From Candidatus Poribacteria bacterium (GTDB taxonomy: Bacteria > Poribacteria > WGA-4E > WGA-3G): 14,541 bases of DNA. Positions 14,041 to 14,541 of this stretch are shown piece after piece. Below the pieces are notes generated by a model, which was given only the letters and a program-made list of their open reading frames with translations, searched no databases and had not been told where the DNA came from. The translations under genes and the position numbers were made by a program. Location of the stretch: contig JAPPMR010000592.1 in assembly GCA_028818995.1 (NCBI GenBank), positions 1 to 14,541 on the forward strand, read 5' to 3'. How positions within the stretch are numbered: position 1 is the stretch's first letter; each line of letters starts with the position of its first letter.

Positions 14041-14541
14041 TTAAAAGCAAGAGAGAGTTACAACATTATTTAAGGAATTTATGGTTACGTGCCCTTCGGG
14101 ATTTTCGGTAGGTCCCACTCTTCTTTCTATTTTAAACTGCTCTGTCAACCTACGGTAATCCAGAGTAAGATCCACTGCGAAATTTGACGAGATTTCATAT
14201 CCGATTCCAACTGAAGTACCAAGACCTGGTAATAAGTTGTCTAGATCTAACGGTCTCTTTCTAAGATACATTCTGGTTGCTATTCCAAAGCATCCTGCCA
14301 GATAGAATTTATTTGAGTTCAAAAACAGGTGATATTGTGGGAATAATTTACAACCTAAACCAACTGTTGTATCTGAAAAAAATCTGCGCCAAAAAAATCA
14401 GTGTCATTATACATTAGTGTTGAACGTCCTATAAAATAGATAAGCAAACGTTCAGAAAAACCGTGTCCGATTTTGCACATCAGATTAACAGAGGGATTAT
14501 TACCTAAACTTTTAGGTTCCCAATCAAAATCTTCCCAACTT
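14041..14541 (-). pseudogene. Outer-membrane beta-barrel protein, C-terminal part, with a frameshift
   Basis: The gene enters from the right window edge. From 14540 down to about 14383 one frame reads ...PKSLGNNPSVNLMCKIGHGF... and ends MYNDTDFFGADFF. The next frame continues SDTTVGLGCKLFPQYHLFLN and runs to TAA at 14041-14043. The switch falls in a run of seven A on the plus strand (14376-14382); one more base would restore a single frame. The combined protein shows alternating polar/hydrophobic strands (YLAGCFGIATRMYL, GLGTSVGIGYEISSNFAVDLTLDYRRL) and ends VVTLSCF. The terminal Phe is a hallmark of beta-barrels recognised by BamA. The run could be a real mutation, a phase-variable tract or a sequencing error. 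A separate start at the TTG at 14322 is unlikely. It heads the minus-strand envelope cluster, 129 bases before the next gene. Confidence 0.75.

Noticed and set aside
1..14541. CRISPR array, tRNA or rRNA genes
   Set aside because: No regularly spaced direct repeats and no cloverleaf or rRNA-like segments were seen on either strand by eye.

Overview
The window looks like a chromosomal stretch of an uncultured, moderately AT-rich Gram-negative (diderm) bacterium. Exported lipoproteins and membrane proteins, a C-terminal outer-membrane beta-barrel fragment ending in Phe, a LolA-like protein, a LamG protein, an ECF sigma factor fused to a propeller, an ISAs1 remnant and palindromic intergenic repeats together are most reminiscent of Candidatus Poribacteria (sponge-associated) or a similar lineage. 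This is inference from style and gene content, with moderate confidence; there is no rRNA or marker gene to settle it.

Layout: (1) 2-751 is the 3' end of a beta-propeller gene, followed by a strong intrinsic terminator. (2) 1001-4081 encodes a 1026-residue single-chain ECF sigma factor: sigma2, sigma4, one membrane helix, then a large exported Asp-box propeller. (3) 4140-4183 is a perfect palindrome. (4) 4317-7392 is the most novel part: a tandemly duplicated two-gene cassette. Each cassette has a short exported protein (a lipoprotein in copy 1, a signal-peptide protein in copy 2) carrying one or two copies of an unrecognised helical domain, then a bitopic membrane protein with a conserved C-terminal domain I do not recognise. 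(5) 7441-8062 is a decayed ISAs1-family insertion sequence, frameshifted and 3'-truncated. (6) 8065-10212 (minus) is an exported protein with an EF-hand, a phosphohistidine-like segment and a C-terminal PPDK-type ATP-binding domain, in the order seen in glucan water dikinases. (7) 10213-10616 is a gene-free stretch with a perfect 20-bp hairpin and a degenerate palindrome. (8) 10617-11405 is a secreted LamG protein. (9) 14541-11415 (minus) is an envelope cluster: a frameshifted beta-barrel protein, a small exported two-helix protein, then three overlapping genes, LolA-like, YidD-like and TPR/membrane protein.

Almost every product here is predicted to be exported or membrane-bound, so the window is about the cell envelope. 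The lolA-yidD-TPR overlaps imply translational coupling and one shared envelope-biogenesis job. The sigma-propeller fusion offers a direct route from an extracytoplasmic signal to transcription. The two cassettes lie just downstream on the same strand and could be among its targets, but nothing in the sequence proves this.
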